The notes: a model not told the origin generated them from the sequence alone. A DNA stretch of 34,320 nt from Candidatus Bipolaricaulota bacterium (GCA_003979035.1 RXOA01000108.1:1-34320); one strand, 5' to 3'; positions 1-8,707 are shown, counted from the first letter of the stretch. Numbers and translations: made by a program.

Positions 1-1118
1 ACAAGACGCTTCAGGCTTCGTGTGAGATTCACTGTGTGATCCCTCATTGCCGGGAACACTCGTGCGAGTTCCGGAATCGCCATGGTGAAGACGATCACGC
101 CCGTGACGAGGCGAACCATCTGGATGGGAACCGGACTGGAGGAAAGCTGCATCAAGCGTCCGCCGGCATTCAGCCCGCCGAAGAACATGGCCGAGAACAG
201 AATGCCGATTGGGTGATTTCGCCCGACCATGGCAACGGCCATCCCGTCGAAGCCGATGTTCGTGAGCTGTCCGTGAAGACGATACATTGCGTGCGTGGGA
301 GAGCTTCCCATCAGAATCATCGTGGCGGCAAGCCCGGCGCTCATTCCGCCAAGCACAAAAGCAAGGAACATCGTCCGCTTGCTTCGGATTCCGCCGTATC
401 GTGCCGCCGAAGGATTCAGCCCGGCGGCCCGCACCTCGTACCCGATCGAAGTGTGCCACAGCACGAAGTACACAATCAGAGCGAATGCGATCGCGATGAA
501 GATTGCGTACGTCAGATCGGTTCCGCGGATCAGCTTGGGAAAGACCGCGCTGGGTGGAATGGCGATTGTCTGGTCGGCCGAGAACGAATTCAACAGTACC
601 GCGCCGATGAGGAAGATCGAGAGAAAGTGAGCGATCCAGTTGAACATGATCGTCGAAATCACTTCGTGGACACCGCGAATCATTTTCAGCAGAGCGGGGC
701 CGACACTCCAAAGGGCGCCCGCGGTCATGGCAAATATCAAGGCGACGATGTGATGCAGGCCGGGCGGCAACGTAAAGAAGCCGACGCTAACGGCCGCCAA
801 CCCTCCCATGATCAACTGTCCCTCCGCGCCGATGTTGAACATCCCTGCCCGCAGGCAGATGGAGAAGGTCAGCCCCGTAAGCACCAACGGTGCTGCAAGT
901 GTTCCGGAGTCGGCCAATCCCCACTTGCTGCCGAAAGCGCCTACGAGCATCGCCTTGTAGGCGACAATCGGGTTGTAGCCCCACAGCCACATTACCAAGG
1001 CTCCGATCAGCAGGCCGACGATGGCGGCGAGTACGGATTCGAACGCCGGATGAAGTCCGGTCAGGGTGCGATGGACACCCCGAAGCAAGCGAGAAGTATG
1101 TTCCTGGGGTTCCGTCAT
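1..1118 (-). CDS. BMP-type (nucleoside) ABC transporter permease, C-terminus cut by window edge
   Basis: This is an inner-membrane permease of the branched-chain-transporter type fold (BPD_transp_2), the partner of the BMP binding protein and double ATPase encoded just upstream. The frame is open from ATG at 1118 to base 1 with no stop, giving 372 visible codons; it is missing from the ORF track because it leaves the window. The translation has many hydrophobic segments and the family motif RAGMFNIGAEGQ, followed later by RAAGLNPSAARYGGI, both typical of YufP/NupB-like permeases. The start overlaps the ATPase stop as ATGA, so the two are translationally coupled. Family members are about 350-370 residues, so little should be missing. 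A second, shorter permease would be expected next, outside the window. The nucleoside substrate is inferred from family only. Confidence 0.9.
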   Translation of the reverse strand, partial: MTEPQEHTSRLLRGVHRTLTGLHPAFESVLAAIVGLLIGALVMWLWGYNPIVAYKAMLVGAFGSKWGLADSGTLAAPLVLTGLTFSICLRAGMFNIGAEGQLIMGGLAAVSVGFFTLPPGLHHIVALIFAMTAGALWSVGPALLKMIRGVHEVISTIMFNWIAHFLSIFLIGAVLLNSFSADQTIAIPPSAVFPKLIRGTDLTYAIFIAIAFALIVYFVLWHTSIGYEVRAAGLNPSAARYGGIRSKRTMFLAFVLGGMSAGLAATMILMGSSPTHAMYRLHGQLTNIGFDGMAVAMVGRNHPIGILFSAMFFGGLNAGGRLMQLSSSPVPIQMVRLVTGVIVFTMAIPELARVFPAMRDHTVNLTRSLKRL

Positions 1119-2716
1119 GACACCGGTTCCTCCTCTGTGACGCCTCCCATGAGCAGTCCTACACGCTCTCGATTCAAGCTCGCAGGCGAGCAAACGGTCA
1201 TGAACTTCCCTTCGTACATGATGGCGACGCGATCTGAGAGAGCGAGAACTTCATCCAGGTCGGCGGATACGAGCAAAATCGCCCTTCCGTCGCCTCGCAT
1301 CTCCACAAGCAAGTCGCGAATGTACTTGGCCGCGCCGATGTCGAGTCCGCGAGTGGGTTGTGCCGCCACAATGATCGCCGGATCCTTGGCCAGTTCGCGA
1401 CCTACGATCAGCTTCTGCTGGTTGCCGCCCGATAGGCTCTTCGCCGGGGCGCTCGGCCCCGTGGCGCGGATCTCGAAGCGATCCATCAGTGCACGAACAT
1501 GGCGGTTGATCGTGGGCCACTTCAGGAACCCCAATGGACCTTGAAATTCCTTCCATCGCTGGACACCGAGAATGGCGTTCTCTGCCAATGTGAACGGCAG
1601 GACAAGCCCAAACTCCCACCGATCTTCCGGAATGTGCGCAACGCCCAGGCGATAAATCGCCCGCGGATCCTTCCCGAGAATGTTCGTTCCGTTGATGGTG
1701 GCCACACCCGCGAAAGGATTCCTCAGCCCGGTCAGACACTCGACCAATTCGGTCTGACCATTGCCTTCCACCCCCGCGATTCCGAAGATTTCCCCGCCAT
1801 ACACATCAAAAGAGATGTCATCGACTGCGATCTCGTCTGTGTTTCCACGGCTTGAAAGGGATTCGACGTGGAGGATGCTGTCCGCCGATCGATCAACTTC
1901 CTCACGATCGCGGCAGATCGGGAGATCCTCGTCTCGGAGCTCGACGGCATCGGCTTCCTTGTCCAGGACATCACCGACCATCAACCTCGCAAGGTGTTGC
2001 GTCGATGTTTCCTTCGTGACGAGATCCCCGACAAGCTCACCATGACGCAGCACGATGATTCGATCGGTGACCGATTTCACTTCCTTGAGTTTGTGGGTGA
2101 TCAAGACGATCGACTTGCCTTCGGTTCGCAATCTGCCAAGCAGCTCGAACAGATCGTCCACCTCAAGCGGTGTTAGTACGGACGTCGGCTCGTCGAGAAT
2201 CAGAAGATCTACGTTCCGAGACAGGACCTTGAGGATTTCGACGCGCTGCTGCTCGCCAACTGCGAGTTTCTCGACAGGTACGTCAAGAGGCACCTCGAGT
2301 CCGCTTCCCGCCATCACGGCCTCGAGCCGTTCCTTGGCCCGCGCAAGTCGGATTCGCGTGAACGGTTTCTCGTGGCTCAGCGCGACGTTCTCTGTGGCCG
2401 TGAAGGTCCCGACAAGTGCGAAATGCTGATGAACCATCCCGATTCCGAAGTCAAGAGCTTCGCGGGGGCTGCCGAAGCGAATCTGCCCCCTAGGGGAAAC
2501 GACACGGCCTTCACTTGGCGGAAGCAACCCGGACAGCATCTTTGTCAACGTTGTCTTGCCCGCGCCGTTCTCTCCAAGGAGACCGACGATTTCGCCGGAA
2601 TGAAGCTCCATCGTGACGTTGCGGACAGCCGCGGTTCCATCACCATAGATCTTCGTGATATTCTCGGCTCTCAGAAAGTAGCTATCGACGTTGTCGGATA
2701 CCAGCGACATGTTCAT
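1115..2716 (-). CDS. BMP-type ABC transporter ATPase with two nucleotide-binding domains
   Basis: This cytoplasmic ATPase energises the BMP/nucleoside-type importer. It has two ABC domains in tandem. The first has Walker A GLLGENGAGKTT, signature LAVGEQQRVEILK and Walker B LLILDEPTS. The second has the degenerate P-loop GVEGNGQTE, signature SGGNQQKLIVGRELA and AAQPTRGLDIG, the usual asymmetry of sugar/nucleoside importers (YufO/NupA/RbsA-like). The ORF track begins at 2770, but ATG at 2716 follows AGGTGG at close spacing and gives a normal N-terminus of 533 aa; ATG at 2710 is also possible. It lies 91 bp after the binding-protein gene, and its stop overlaps the permease start, so all three form one operon. 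Family is certain; the substrate is inferred. Confidence 0.93.
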   Translation of the reverse strand: MNMSLVSDNVDSYFLRAENITKIYGDGTAAVRNVTMELHSGEIVGLLGENGAGKTTLTKMLSGLLPPSEGRVVSPRGQIRFGSPREALDFGIGMVHQHFALVGTFTATENVALSHEKPFTRIRLARAKERLEAVMAGSGLEVPLDVPVEKLAVGEQQRVEILKVLSRNVDLLILDEPTSVLTPLEVDDLFELLGRLRTEGKSIVLITHKLKEVKSVTDRIIVLRHGELVGDLVTKETSTQHLARLMVGDVLDKEADAVELRDEDLPICRDREEVDRSADSILHVESLSSRGNTDEIAVDDISFDVYGGEIFGIAGVEGNGQTELVECLTGLRNPFAGVATINGTNILGKDPRAIYRLGVAHIPEDRWEFGLVLPFTLAENAILGVQRWKEFQGPLGFLKWPTINRHVRALMDRFEIRATGPSAPAKSLSGGNQQKLIVGRELAKDPAIIVAAQPTRGLDIGAAKYIRDLLVEMRGDGRAILLVSADLDEVLALSDRVAIMYEGKFMTVCSPASLNRERVGLLMGGVTEEEPVS

Positions 2717-2807
2717 GGTTCCACCTGGTTCGCCCTGTCCGATGCAAGAAAAGGGAGAGGAATGGGGCATCCCTCTCCCGTGATTGCTACTCGTTCGCGG
2801 CCCTCAT

Positions 2808-4016
2808 TTACGGAGAGCCGAGTTCGTATTCCGCGCTGCTTCGGATGGCGTTCATCTCGTCATCGGTGTTGGCTGTGATGACCTGGATTGAGCCATCAAG
2901 GATTCCCTCTTCCATCTCCGTAATCGCATCCCAGATCTCATTCGGGAGCGCGGCGCGCTCGCCAGCCCAGGCAGCGATCGTCTCGTAGAAGTCGATCTCC
3001 GCACCGGCTGCGATTCCGAAATCGATGAACTCAAGTAGGTCCACGGCCTTGCTGAGCTTGACGCCCGAATTGGCCAACGTGCCCACATAACCGCCGGCAA
3101 GACCTGCCGCGGCATTGGTGGCAACTTGATCGAAGAACGTTCCCATCTCAACGGCCTTGATCGCCTCGTAAACGGCTACGTCCACGCGCTTCATACCACT
3201 TGCCAGCGTGTGGGAGAAGTAGTCCTGGTTTGCGTCGACGCCGAAGTAGTAGGGAGGTCCGGACATCGTTCCTGCTTGAGTGTGTGCGTTGACGACGGCA
3301 CGATGATCACCGAAGCCAACCGGCCCGGCGACGTTGTACACACCGACGGCACCGGCGGCAAGCTGCGCGGTAGTCGTCGACTCGCCCAGTTCTTCATCGT
3401 CGAAGGAGTAGATGTAGTTGTAGAGGAACTGAATTCCGGGGTTGGTTCCGTAGATCTCTTCCCACTTCGCATTGGCCCAGGCAATCCCGTAACGAAGACC
3501 TGCTTCGAAGTGATACAGAACGGATCCTGGCACGCCCAACACAGCGCCCAAGTGTGAGTAGCCGTAGTACGCAGCCGTCATGGCGCCGAGGGCGCCGACC
3601 AGCGCGGACATTTCATTCTCGTTGAACACCAGGTTCATGATGTTCGGCCCTTGCGTGTTCCACGGGGGCGGACCTGCTGCAACATCAACGATAGCGAACG
3701 GCTGATCCGGGAAAGCTGGAGCGACTTCGTTCAGCGCTCCGGTGAGGAGGAACCCGGTAGCAACGATCAAATCGTAGGTTCCGTCCCGGGCGGCATTCCG
3801 CACATTCGGCAGATAGTCACTCTCCGAGGTGCTCGCAAGCGTGACAACTTCCCATCCGAATTCTGCGGCTGCCTGCTTTGCTCCGGCGAAGGCCATGTCG
3901 TTAAACGACTGGTCCCCTTCGCCGCCAACATCCAGAATGACCGCCACTCTCTTTGCGGATGCCGCAAAGGACAATCCCAGAGCCAGCACTAGACAGAGAA
4001 CAAAGATTCTCTTCAA
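2808..4016 (-). CDS. BMP-family substrate-binding protein of an ABC importer
   Basis: This exported binding protein delivers substrate, probably nucleosides, to the ATPase/permease encoded downstream. Like other BMP/PnrA proteins it opens the mature domain with AVILDVGGEGDQSFND, and it has the glycine-rich two-lobed pattern of type I periplasmic binding proteins. The start chosen is TTG at 4016, because AAGGAGG sits 6 nt upstream and it leads straight into a signal peptide (KRIFVLCLVLALGLSFAASA) with an AxA cleavage site; the track start at 4100 adds an unlikely 28-residue tail. The product is 402 aa. There is no lipobox, so unlike Gram-positive BmpA the protein should be soluble in a periplasm. 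The gene heads the operon, behind a promoter at 4230-4259 and a palindrome at 4198-4212. Confidence 0.92.
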   Translation of the reverse strand: MKRIFVLCLVLALGLSFAASAKRVAVILDVGGEGDQSFNDMAFAGAKQAAAEFGWEVVTLASTSESDYLPNVRNAARDGTYDLIVATGFLLTGALNEVAPAFPDQPFAIVDVAAGPPPWNTQGPNIMNLVFNENEMSALVGALGAMTAAYYGYSHLGAVLGVPGSVLYHFEAGLRYGIAWANAKWEEIYGTNPGIQFLYNYIYSFDDEELGESTTTAQLAAGAVGVYNVAGPVGFGDHRAVVNAHTQAGTMSGPPYYFGVDANQDYFSHTLASGMKRVDVAVYEAIKAVEMGTFFDQVATNAAAGLAGGYVGTLANSGVKLSKAVDLLEFIDFGIAAGAEIDFYETIAAWAGERAALPNEIWDAITEMEEGILDGSIQVITANTDDEMNAIRSSAEYELGSP

Positions 4017-4197
4017 CGCAACCTCCTTGGTTGTGCGCCTCTTGCTGATTTGACCGGTTTCCATGGTATCACGGATTGGTGAATCCATGGTGCCGGCCAA
4101 CCGTCCTGCCTCAGCAACACATTTCGGCCTTCTGTTCAGCGCTTGGTGTAGAAGTCCACCTTTCCAAGCTTGCGCAGCCCAACCCCTCCATCAACCT

Positions 4198-4212
4198 GTC
4201 GGACCGTCCGAC
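4198..4212. promoter_or_regulatory. Perfect 15-bp palindrome, candidate operator of the BMP operon
   Basis: GTCGGAC-C-GTCCGAC is an exact inverted repeat of 7 bp around one central base. The centre is too tight for an RNA hairpin loop, so a DNA operator for a dimeric repressor is more likely. It lies about 12-26 bp downstream of the transcription start predicted from the 4230-4259 promoter, a classical roadblock position. The regulator is unknown. Confidence 0.45.
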
Positions 4213-4229
4213 CGCCTAACCCATAAATC

Positions 4230-4259
4230 ATTCTACAGGAAGACGATCATGGCAGCCAA
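4230..4259 (-). promoter_or_regulatory. Predicted sigma70-type promoter of the BMP transporter operon
   Basis: Read on the minus strand: TTGGCT (-35), 18-bp spacer, TAGAAT (-10). This gives a leader of about 210 nt before the TTG start of the binding protein. The whole 316-bp gap 4017-4332 between the divergent genes contains this promoter, the palindrome at 4198-4212 and a weaker dyad at 4265-4283; I found no convincing promoter for the plus-strand gene, no small gene and no recognisable riboswitch. Confidence 0.5.
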
Positions 4260-4264
4260 GACAT

Positions 4265-4283
4265 TGAAGATCATGCATCTTGA
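4265..4283. promoter_or_regulatory. Imperfect dyad upstream of the BMP promoter
   Basis: TGAAGAT-CATGC-ATCTTGA pairs at 6 of 7 positions. It sits just upstream of the predicted -35 of the minus-strand promoter and about 50 bp before the plus-strand gene, a position suited to an activator or to a regulator shared by both. Support is symmetry and position only. Confidence 0.25.
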
Positions 4284-4332
4284 GGGGGTCTTGATGTACG
4301 CTCGTCATTGACTTAAGGAGTTGTTCGCCAGC

Positions 4333-5268
4333 GTGGCAAGGATCCTGTTTGCGATAGGCGTTCTCAGCATGTTCAGTGTGGGAGGTGTGGCATCTTCTTC
4401 GTCCGCGGAGGCCTGGGGACAGGCGGGAGGAGTCTGCCTTGCTTCCTGGGCGCCGTGTGTCGCGCTTCATCAAGCGTACGGCGAGTACCTCTTCCAGGGG
4501 ATCCGCCCGGATGTCCCGGACGAGGTGGCGACCGCTTCGCAGCAGACACGAGGCGCCGTCGAGCGGCTGTTGCTGCTTGTCGCCGATGACCCGAGTCCAC
4601 CTGCAGATCCGATTGTTGCAGCGACGGCATTGCTCCACCGACTGGACGAGGTGGAGCAGCACTACCGTGAAATCTTCCAGCAGCTTGACGATCTCGTGGA
4701 TCCCGATCCGGAGGCTCTGCTTTCGATGCTGGAAGATGCTTCCGATGCCGGGTTCTTCGTGATGATTCTCGACGTCAAGGAATCGCTTGATGTTCTTGTA
4801 GAGTCTCTTCTGGCGGAGATCGGCGATGCCGACGACCGGACGCGGTTTTCGGCGGCGTTCATCGCCGAAGGACTCCTCACGGCACCGGGAAGTGTGCGGT
4901 TTGATCCCCAGTGGATCGAGGCTCTCGTCTATCTTGGAGAGGCCAGTACTGCCGTCCTTCCAGTGGAAGCCGTCGACGCAATCGGGCGATTGATCGAAGT
5001 GGCGGAAGGCCCGGACGAGCTGACCGCAGAAGACTGGCGACACATCCGGAGCGAAGCCGCCCGATTGAAGGAGGCCCTCCACGGAGCGTTCGTGACGCCG
5101 GAATCGCCGACCCTCGCTTCTGAGCAGTCCCCGAACGAGATCAGCAGTTCCGGTGATCACGACCAGCGGGGCGCGGTGGCATCAACCAAACGGTGGACAC
5201 TTGCGGTGGTCATCGGTCTCGGCCTGATGATCGCACTCGGCATCGTTGCAGCCGACGCCCTCCGCTAG
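4333..5268 (+). CDS. Unrecognised exported protein with C-terminal membrane anchor
   Basis: I do not recognise this family. The 311-aa product starts with a signal-peptide-like stretch (ARILFAIGVLSMFSVGGVAS), continues as an acidic, mostly helical region of about 240 residues rich in Asp/Glu and Leu, and ends with one hydrophobic helix (LAVVIGLGLMIALGIVAADA). It is therefore probably outside the cytoplasm and tethered by its C-terminus. GTG at 4333 is preferred because AAGGAG at 4315-4320 touches the track's TTG at 4321; the spacing to the GTG (12 nt) is longish, so the start is uncertain. The opposite-strand ORF 4228-5160 is Arg/His-rich and looks like a shadow. The gene diverges from the BMP operon and converges on the response regulator with a 4-nt gap. 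Confidence 0.7.
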   Translation: MARILFAIGVLSMFSVGGVASSSSAEAWGQAGGVCLASWAPCVALHQAYGEYLFQGIRPDVPDEVATASQQTRGAVERLLLLVADDPSPPADPIVAATALLHRLDEVEQHYREIFQQLDDLVDPDPEALLSMLEDASDAGFFVMILDVKESLDVLVESLLAEIGDADDRTRFSAAFIAEGLLTAPGSVRFDPQWIEALVYLGEASTAVLPVEAVDAIGRLIEVAEGPDELTAEDWRHIRSEAARLKEALHGAFVTPESPTLASEQSPNEISSSGDHDQRGAVASTKRWTLAVVIGLGLMIALGIVAADALR

Positions 5269-5272
5269 GGCA

Positions 5273-5707
5273 TCACTCCGTCGGAAGCCGCGCGATTCGC
5301 CAGTACTCCTGAACCGTCTGGATCAATCGCTCAAAATCCTTGGAATCGACCGGCTTGGTCATGTAGCTTGCCGCGCCGCTATCATAGGCGCGAACCATAT
5401 CCTCGTCCCGCTCGGAGTTCGTCAAGACGATCACCGGAATCCTCCGCAGACGTTCGTCCTGCTTGATGTCCGCAAGGACCTCGAGTCCGTTCGCTTTGGG
5501 GAGCTTGAGATCGAGAAGAACCAAGTCGGGCTTGGGTGCGTCATCAAACTCGCCTTGCCGGTGGAGGAAATTCAGTGCCTGCTCGCCATCGTAGGCGAAG
5601 TAAAGGTCGCACTTGAACTCACTCTTTCGCATGGCACGCTTGATGATCATCACGTCGTCCTCGTTGTCCTCGACAACCAGAACGTTCATTCGGTCCGGGC
5701 TAAGCAT
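5273..5707 (-). CDS. Single-domain response regulator, Rcp1/CheY-like
   Basis: This 144-aa protein is a stand-alone receiver domain with no output domain. It has the acidic pair in VVEDNEDD, the phosphoacceptor Asp in DLVLLDLKLP, the switch Thr in VIVLTNSERD and the conserved Lys in YMTKPV. The long segment between strands (FLHRQGEFDDAPKPD) is characteristic of Rcp1-type regulators that partner phytochrome-like kinases. The start is ATG at 5707, with GAGGTGG 6 nt upstream, inside the end of the kinase gene (overlap 8 nt). Phosphotransfer from that kinase is the obvious reading. With no DNA-binding domain, it must act by protein contact or in a relay. The ORF-track start at 5857 is only an extension into the kinase frame. 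Confidence 0.93.
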   Translation of the reverse strand: MLSPDRMNVLVVEDNEDDVMIIKRAMRKSEFKCDLYFAYDGEQALNFLHRQGEFDDAPKPDLVLLDLKLPKANGLEVLADIKQDERLRRIPVIVLTNSERDEDMVRAYDSGAASYMTKPVDSKDFERLIQTVQEYWRIARLPTE

Positions 5708-7541
5708 GGGTTTCCACCTCGCTTCTGGCCGTTGCTTTGGGCAGGGTGAAGAAGAACGTGCTTCCCACTCCCACCTCGGATTCCACCCAGATATCCCCCC
5801 CATGTTCTTCGACGATCCGCTTGCAGATCGCCAAACCAGCGCCTGTCCCTTCGACATCTTTACGAGGGTTTAGCTTCTCGAAGATGCCGAAAATCCTTTC
5901 ACGGTAGCGGCTTTCGATTCCGATTCCGTTGTCCTTTACAAAAAACGTACACATACCGTTACGATTCTCCTTGTGGGTCCATCCAACGTGCAATGTGGGC
6001 AAAGCCTTATCATTGTACTTGATTGCGTTGACAATCAGATTACTGAACAACTCTCCGATTCGCACCTCGCTTCCAACCACGGTAGGAAGATCCTCATCAA
6101 TCCGGAGATTCACGCCACGCAACCGCATCTCAAGATCCTCACGCGTCTCATCGAGTAGCCTTCCGACGGGGATTCGCTCCGTGGAAGCCGAGTCGATATG
6201 GATGCTGGAGAGCGAAAGGAGATCGTTGATCAGCGCCCGCATCCGGCCCGATGTCTTCCGCAATGTTTGGAGATAGGTATTGCCCTCTTCATCCAGTTTG
6301 TCGGCGTAATCCTCGATCAGGAAGCCGCTGAACGCTTCCACCGTGCGGAGCGGCTCTTTGAGGTCATGGGAAACGACGTAGGAGAACTCTTCGAGTTTTT
6401 GGAGCGTCCGCTGAAGGTTCTGCGTCTTCTCCAGCAGTCCTTCTTCAAGGCGCTTGATCTCCGTGATGTCAATGAAGTGGTCAATCCGTCCGCCACGGTA
6501 TCGCTCCGTTTCCACGGGGATGGAGCGATAGGCCAATACTCGTTCATCTCTTTCCATCCCCGGCTTGACGCGGCAGGTATAGGATTCGACCGGTGTCCGG
6601 GTCTCGATGGCCTGCTCGACGACACGACTGACTTCCTCGCAATTCTCGAAGACCCCGACAAACCGGGCAAACGCCCGCATGGAATCGATTCCGATCAGTC
6701 GGTCGCGGTCGATTCCGAAGAACCGGCCGATGGTCTCGTTCGCCCAAACGACATGATGTTTCCGATCGCTGATGATGATTCCCGAGTCAAGCGTGTCCAC
6801 GGCGGCTTCGATGAGAAACCGGTATCGCGCTTCCGCTTCCATCAAGCGTCGCTCCAGGGCCACCACTTGGCGACGATCCTGTGCCTCAAGGAGAGCCATC
6901 CGATCCGAAATCCGTTGCGCGCGCAGCTCCATGGGAATCTGCTCGCGGCGCTCGTTCATGAACCGTGTCTTGATGTCGCGGATCTCTCCCCGCTCGAACA
7001 GGCGCATCAACTCGGTCTTCATGCGATCCAGTTCCTCCGGATGGACGTATTCCGAGAACTGCAGCGACCGCTTGGTCATGTGCCCGAGAATACTGCGTGA
7101 CATCTCGTTCCGTCGGAGGATGGTTCCCTCGCGATCGATGAAGTGGAGGACATTCAGAGACCCTTCGAATACTTCATCGTCGTGGCGATCGTCAAGGGAA
7201 TGAGCATGCCGCCAACGGTCCCGCATCGCCGCGCGTTTGCCCGCCACCAACCCGATCACGGAAGCGATACAGAGATTGGTGATGAACAGCGTGCCAATGA
7301 GAATCCCGCCCGAATGCAGCAAGAACGGCACGCCGACAGCCGAGGTCAGGATGGCGATGACGAGAGCCCCACGCAGCCGAACGGTTGCTGCGACCAACGC
7401 AAGCGGGACGGCGAGTGCGATGAAGACAAGAGGAATCGGCACGGTTCCGGGGATTCGTAGAACGACGAGCACGAGCACGGCGATGACGTACGCCGAAGCG
7501 ATGACGATACCCTTCTCCACAGTGTTGGATCGCTTGGTCAC
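5700..7541 (-). CDS. Membrane-bound PAS sensor histidine kinase
   Basis: This is the sensor kinase partner of the overlapping receiver. Numbered from the track start, residues about 15-107 form four closely spaced TM helices with almost no periplasmic loop, so the ligand is probably sensed in the membrane or cytosol. Two PAS-like regions follow: about 135-220 (VLHFIDREGTILRRNEMS) and about 245-370 (GIIISDRKHHVVWANETIG). Then come the HisKA box SYVVSHDLKEPLR with His at about 397, the N box NLIVNAIKYND, the G1 box VKDNGIGIE and the G2 box GTGAGLAICKRIVEEHGG. The SHDLKEPLR type is common in phytochrome-like kinases that use Rcp1 receivers, but no GAF/PHY domain is present. GTG at 7541 has GAGGA 8 nt upstream; TTG at 7556 is the alternative. 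It follows the crp-like gene by about 120 bp. Confidence 0.93.
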   Translation of the reverse strand: MTKRSNTVEKGIVIASAYVIAVLVLVVLRIPGTVPIPLVFIALAVPLALVAATVRLRGALVIAILTSAVGVPFLLHSGGILIGTLFITNLCIASVIGLVAGKRAAMRDRWRHAHSLDDRHDDEVFEGSLNVLHFIDREGTILRRNEMSRSILGHMTKRSLQFSEYVHPEELDRMKTELMRLFERGEIRDIKTRFMNERREQIPMELRAQRISDRMALLEAQDRRQVVALERRLMEAEARYRFLIEAAVDTLDSGIIISDRKHHVVWANETIGRFFGIDRDRLIGIDSMRAFARFVGVFENCEEVSRVVEQAIETRTPVESYTCRVKPGMERDERVLAYRSIPVETERYRGGRIDHFIDITEIKRLEEGLLEKTQNLQRTLQKLEEFSYVVSHDLKEPLRTVEAFSGFLIEDYADKLDEEGNTYLQTLRKTSGRMRALINDLLSLSSIHIDSASTERIPVGRLLDETREDLEMRLRGVNLRIDEDLPTVVGSEVRIGELFSNLIVNAIKYNDKALPTLHVGWTHKENRNGMCTFFVKDNGIGIESRYRERIFGIFEKLNPRKDVEGTGAGLAICKRIVEEHGGDIWVESEVGVGSTFFFTLPKATARSEVETHA

Positions 7542-7662
7542 TGGTCCATTCCTCAAACATCACCCTAAGCGGAGATCGACTCACCTTCGATTGCACGATA
7601 CGGAAATCGGCGAACATCCGACAGGACACAGATCACCTAGGAGGAAGACGTTGTTCAGTCCG

Positions 7663-8337
7663 CTAGATGATGAGATTGGGATCGAGATTGACGGAGAACG
7701 GTTCCATGATCTTCTGGAGGTAGTCCTCACGTAGGATGCGGATGCGACGATTCTCCATGGCGATAATTCCGCGACTCTCAAGTTCGCTCAAGGTGCGGAT
7801 TGCGGTCTTCGAAGAGACGCCAGCCATCTCTGCAAGTTCTGCCCGCGACAGCTCGACGCCGCTCTTGCCGAGATGGAGAATCAAACGGGCAAGTCGTTCC
7901 TTACTCGAGGAGTACGATCGCTCCGCAAGTTTGTTCTGAAACGCTTTCAGTTCCTCGGAGAGTTTTTCGTACAGGCGAAAGATGGTTTTTGGATGTCGTT
8001 CGAGGAAATGGAAGAAGTCCCCTCGCTCGATGAAGCCGACGACCACAGGGTCCAGAGTCTTCGCATACGCGTTGTGACTGCCCTTGTCGAACAAAGTCGT
8101 TTCGCCCAGGATTTCTCCCGGTCCGGCAATCTTGAGGATTTGGCTCTTGGCACGTGTGCTGCGCTTCACCAGCTTCACCATGCCGTCGAAGATCAAGTAG
8201 AAGCCGAAAGCAGGCGCACCTTCGTGGAAGATGATCTCTCCCTTTCCACACTCAATCCGACGAATGGTCTGTTTGAGCCTCTCGAGATCTTTGGCCTTGA
8301 GATCGGAGAAGATGCGGAAATCCTTCAGTTCTGCCAT
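7663..8337 (-). CDS. Crp/Fnr-family transcriptional regulator
   Basis: This 224-aa regulator has an N-terminal cyclic-nucleotide-binding-type beta barrel (about 10-120, with GEIIFHEGAPAFGFYLIFDG and GPGEILGETTLF), a long dimerisation helix (about 125-150) and a winged helix-turn-helix (about 170-205, RAELAEMAGVSSKTAIRTL). The FNR cysteine cluster is absent, so it is not an iron-sulfur oxygen sensor. The cAMP pocket signature (FGE...RSA) is also not intact: it reads LGETTLFDKGSHNAYAKT, so the ligand is unknown. The ATG is preceded by a G-rich ribosome site (AAGGGGGG). It has its own good promoter (8444-8472) about 100 bp upstream and may be co-transcribed with the kinase gene downstream. Targets are unknown. 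Confidence 0.93.
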   Translation of the reverse strand: MAELKDFRIFSDLKAKDLERLKQTIRRIECGKGEIIFHEGAPAFGFYLIFDGMVKLVKRSTRAKSQILKIAGPGEILGETTLFDKGSHNAYAKTLDPVVVGFIERGDFFHFLERHPKTIFRLYEKLSEELKAFQNKLAERSYSSSKERLARLILHLGKSGVELSRAELAEMAGVSSKTAIRTLSELESRGIIAMENRRIRILREDYLQKIMEPFSVNLDPNLII

Positions 8338-8443
8338 CCCTACCCCCCCTTGACCGTCCTCCGGTTCCCCGAACGCGGGAGCGATCTGGTACGTGTCGAT
8401 AGTTACCCCTGATCACCACTCAAGCGAGGTCACACGTCCGCTC

Positions 8444-8472
8444 ATTCTATCAGATAGGACAAGGTGTGCCAA
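8444..8472 (-). promoter_or_regulatory. Sigma70-type promoter of the crp-like gene
   Basis: On the minus strand: TTGGCA (-35), exactly 17 bp, TAGAAT (-10), both near consensus. The predicted start at about 8437 leaves a 100-nt leader. The 271 bp between this gene and the tRNA otherwise hold only the divergent tRNA promoter; I see no coding potential there. Confidence 0.7.
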
Positions 8473-8563
8473 GCGATGCATAAGGCGCCGTCGAACGGCA
8501 GAAGTGCGTCTGGTACGGCTCGTTGTTTGTCGGACACACTGAGTGAATGTGTGCCGTTCGATC

Positions 8564-8592
8564 TTGACAGCGACTCCCGTGGGGCATAAACT
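8564..8592 (+). promoter_or_regulatory. Promoter of tRNA-Leu
   Basis: A perfect -35 TTGACA, a 17-bp spacer and -10 TAAACT place transcription start at about 8599, roughly 10 nt before the mature 5' end of the tRNA. The tRNA is therefore a monocistronic unit. Confidence 0.8.
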
Positions 8593-8608
8593 GACCGCCG
8601 CTCACAAC

Positions 8609-8694
<86 letters not shown>

Positions 8695-8707
8695 CACCTC
8701 TGGCATC

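Noticed and set aside
36-1544. 502-aa plus-strand ORF
   Set aside because: It is His/Arg/Gln-rich with no domain and runs antisense to a clear permease and ATPase; the permease was missing from the track only because it leaves the window.
4228-5160. 310-aa minus-strand ORF
   Set aside because: It is Arg/Cys/His-rich and antisense to the exported protein, which has a proper signal peptide and anchor.
6198-7100. 300-aa plus-strand ORF
   Set aside because: Shadow of the histidine kinase, whose motifs are complete on the other strand.
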